A stretch of DNA of 64,000 bases, taken from contig JARUPZ010000035.1 in NCBI GenBank assembly GCA_031213475.1, forward strand, positions 1,873,699 through 1,937,698, given 5' to 3'. Under the pieces are notes generated by a model. The model searched no databases, was not told the origin of the DNA, and saw only the letters and a list, made by a program, of their open reading frames with translations. This DNA is from Nereocystis luetkeana. Taxonomy: Eukaryota; Sar; Phaeophyceae; Laminariales; Laminariaceae. How positions within the stretch are numbered: position 1 is the first letter of the stretch; every line of letters starts with the position of its first letter. Position numbers and translations under genes: made by a program. This document shows, in pieces, positions 62,625-64,000 of this stretch.

Positions 62625-63310
62625 TTGTGTCGGGGGGGGCTTGGTCCGCCTTCGTCGGTCGCGTCATATGTCAAGCCGTCGGTACGTCGCGCCGTCGGTC
62701 GATCGATCCACCTCGTCGCCCCTGCACTATTTCTCATCATTGTTACTTACAAAAAACTGTCGTCAGGAGAGGAGGTCTACGGGACGCTCCTGGCAGGGAA
62801 TATAGGGAGAAGTCCATCCTGCTGGACGTCACCCATGCCGACCCTCAAGCGCAGATGCACCTGCGAGGAGGCAGTGCTGTGTTCACGATGATTCAGCTGT
62901 CTCAACCTCCGAGGCGCGCAAGCGCCAACACTACTATTAGCTCGTCCGGAACATGTGTCCTTTGACGAATGGAGCCACAAACTTGCCACTCTAGCGGTGG
63001 AAAGCTTTGGGTGTCTCGGGGTAGAGGGCAGTCAGTGTAAGTTCATTGACCAGCTGGCGGCTATTAATAGTGTCGTGGGGGGGGGGAGGGACGGTGGGTC
63101 GATGGGAAGGAAAGGAGTGGTGAAGGAACGCCTACTCCAGATCGTCTCGGTGACTGCACAGGTCGCCATCTCGAGGAGGGTGCCGCGATTCAAACTCCAG
63201 CGTAGGGGTCGACAAGAATCGAGAAGGAGCAGGGGGGGGGGGGGGGGGAAGACAGACCTACACCGTTGGCGTGGGGGCGGAGCTTGGATGCGGCGTACTG
63301 GTAGGATTTA
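62625..63310 (+). pseudogene. Retrotransposon C-terminal fragment with restriction-like endonuclease segment
   Basis: Plus-strand frames read GGLRDAPGREYREKSILLDV then THADPQAQMHLRGGSA, the Asp/Lys pattern (K-x-I-L-L-D-V) of a PD-(D/E)XK-type nuclease as in restriction-like-endonuclease LINEs. After a frame change come HVSFDEWSHKLATLAVESFG, KGVVKERLLQIVSVTAQVAI and RVPRFKLQRRGRQ. A stop and at least one frameshift break it. The nuclease reading is inference from the pattern and from family memory. Confidence 0.65.
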
Positions 63311-63918
63311 AGAATAGAACGTAAAGAGTGCATATTGAGATGGAAGAGGGAGCAAAGAAAACAAAAATAGAGTATCGTAGATAAAGCATAGAGGGAAGTA
63401 GACATTGAAGGTAGATAGACCTTGTGCATAGATAGGGTTCCTTTTTTTCCGGGGATTTCTTCTTTCAGGAAAAAGTTTTGAGTGATCAACGTTGAAGCTC
63501 ATGCTGGACATTGTCGGATGGAAAGCATATTAAACATTACATCATTATTATTTCCCTTATTATTATATCCCTTGCCATCCGACAAAGTGCAGCATGATCT
63601 TCAACATTGATACCTGGTATATTATTATTATCATGCTTGCCTTCCGACAATATAGCGTAGATGCCATCCCAATATAAACCGAATACCCTACATAAACGAA
63701 CTCATGAAAAAATATTCGAGGTTCGTTCGGGAGACGTTTTCAGTTTTCGTTTTCGTTGCAGGGGGGAACTGTTTTCTTCGTTGACGATTTCTTCCTGCCC
63801 CTTAAGGCTAGGTCTTCCTTTCATTTTTTGTTTTTATGTACTTTGCCGGCTTCGCTGCCTTGTTGTTCAGAGGCGTGTGGGTTGTTTTTGATGAGCCGCA
63901 TCTTCGACTCATGTTCCA

Positions 63919-64000
63919 TTACGGGGGGGCATAGTGAATAGGACCAAATATTGTTATTGATATTACGGGGGGCCGTAGTTAACAGGACCAAATATTGATA
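63919..64000. mobile_element. Two partial family M MITEs at the window end
   Basis: TACGGGGGGGCATAGTGAAT (63919) is cut after about 40 bp by a second left end, TACGGGGGGCCGTAGTTAAC (63964), which runs off the window. Confidence 0.8.

Larger units (their letters stand above)
61494..63540. mobile_element. Element with long terminal inverted repeats (about 2.05 kb)
   Basis: The left arm (about 61567-61740: CCATCCGACAATGGTGGAGC, TTGATCACTCAAACATTCCT, ATCTATGCACGAGGTCTATC) is matched in reverse by the right arm (63350-63530: GATAGACCTTGTGCATAGAT, AGTGATCAACGTTGAAGCTC, ACATTGTCGGATGG). ATT/AAT runs flank both ends. The inside holds a TTCG microsatellite, a family M MITE and a retrotransposon fragment, but no transposase. 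Confidence 0.65.

Overview
This is a eukaryotic nuclear window: interrupted genes with GT-AG introns of 78 bp to 9.9 kb, a tRNA-headed SINE with a poly(A) tail, several non-LTR retrotransposon relics, many small inverted-repeat elements and minisatellites, and no operons or bacterial signals. An alga, most likely a photosynthetic stramenopile such as a brown alga, is my best guess from the protein content and from what I remember of the RT-relic families. That placement is inference.

Two conserved genes, reconstructed here exon by exon with matching phases, dominate the window. They are transcribed divergently from a shared 528-bp intergenic region (27534-28061). On the minus strand, ten exons from 27533 to 7382 encode a secretory-pathway prolyl 4-hydroxylase of about 485 residues. 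It has a signal peptide, a segment resembling a VHL beta domain, a charged linker and a complete HxD...H...K dioxygenase core. On the plus strand, seven exons from 28062 to 47034 encode a 340-residue ELO (ELOVL6-like) fatty-acid elongase with an HWYHH box and a C-terminal KKAD dilysine signal. A possible 84-residue single-exon gene lies at 5802-6056 (minus).

Layout. 1-1260: frameshifted RT relic. 1261-7381: repeats, a CT-rich tract and the small ORF. 7382-27533: hydroxylase gene, its introns packed with minisatellites, LINE1 (17240-19528), a second RT relic and three tRNA-SINE copies. 28062-47034: elongase gene, its introns packed with foldback elements, MITEs and minisatellites. 47035-64000: no recognisable host gene; it holds a 275-bp direct-repeat pair (51760-54597), stacked copies of the poly(C) retroposon (56105-57150), a second broken LINE1 copy (57630-60930) and an RT/endonuclease relic between long inverted repeats (61494-63540).

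No complete unknown multi-gene system is visible. The most unusual signals are a LINE and a short retroposon that share a 3' end and end in poly(C), which accounts for many of the G/C homopolymers here; a VHL-like plus prolyl-hydroxylase fusion; duplicated exon fragments inside the hydroxylase locus; and several near-perfect hairpin element families.
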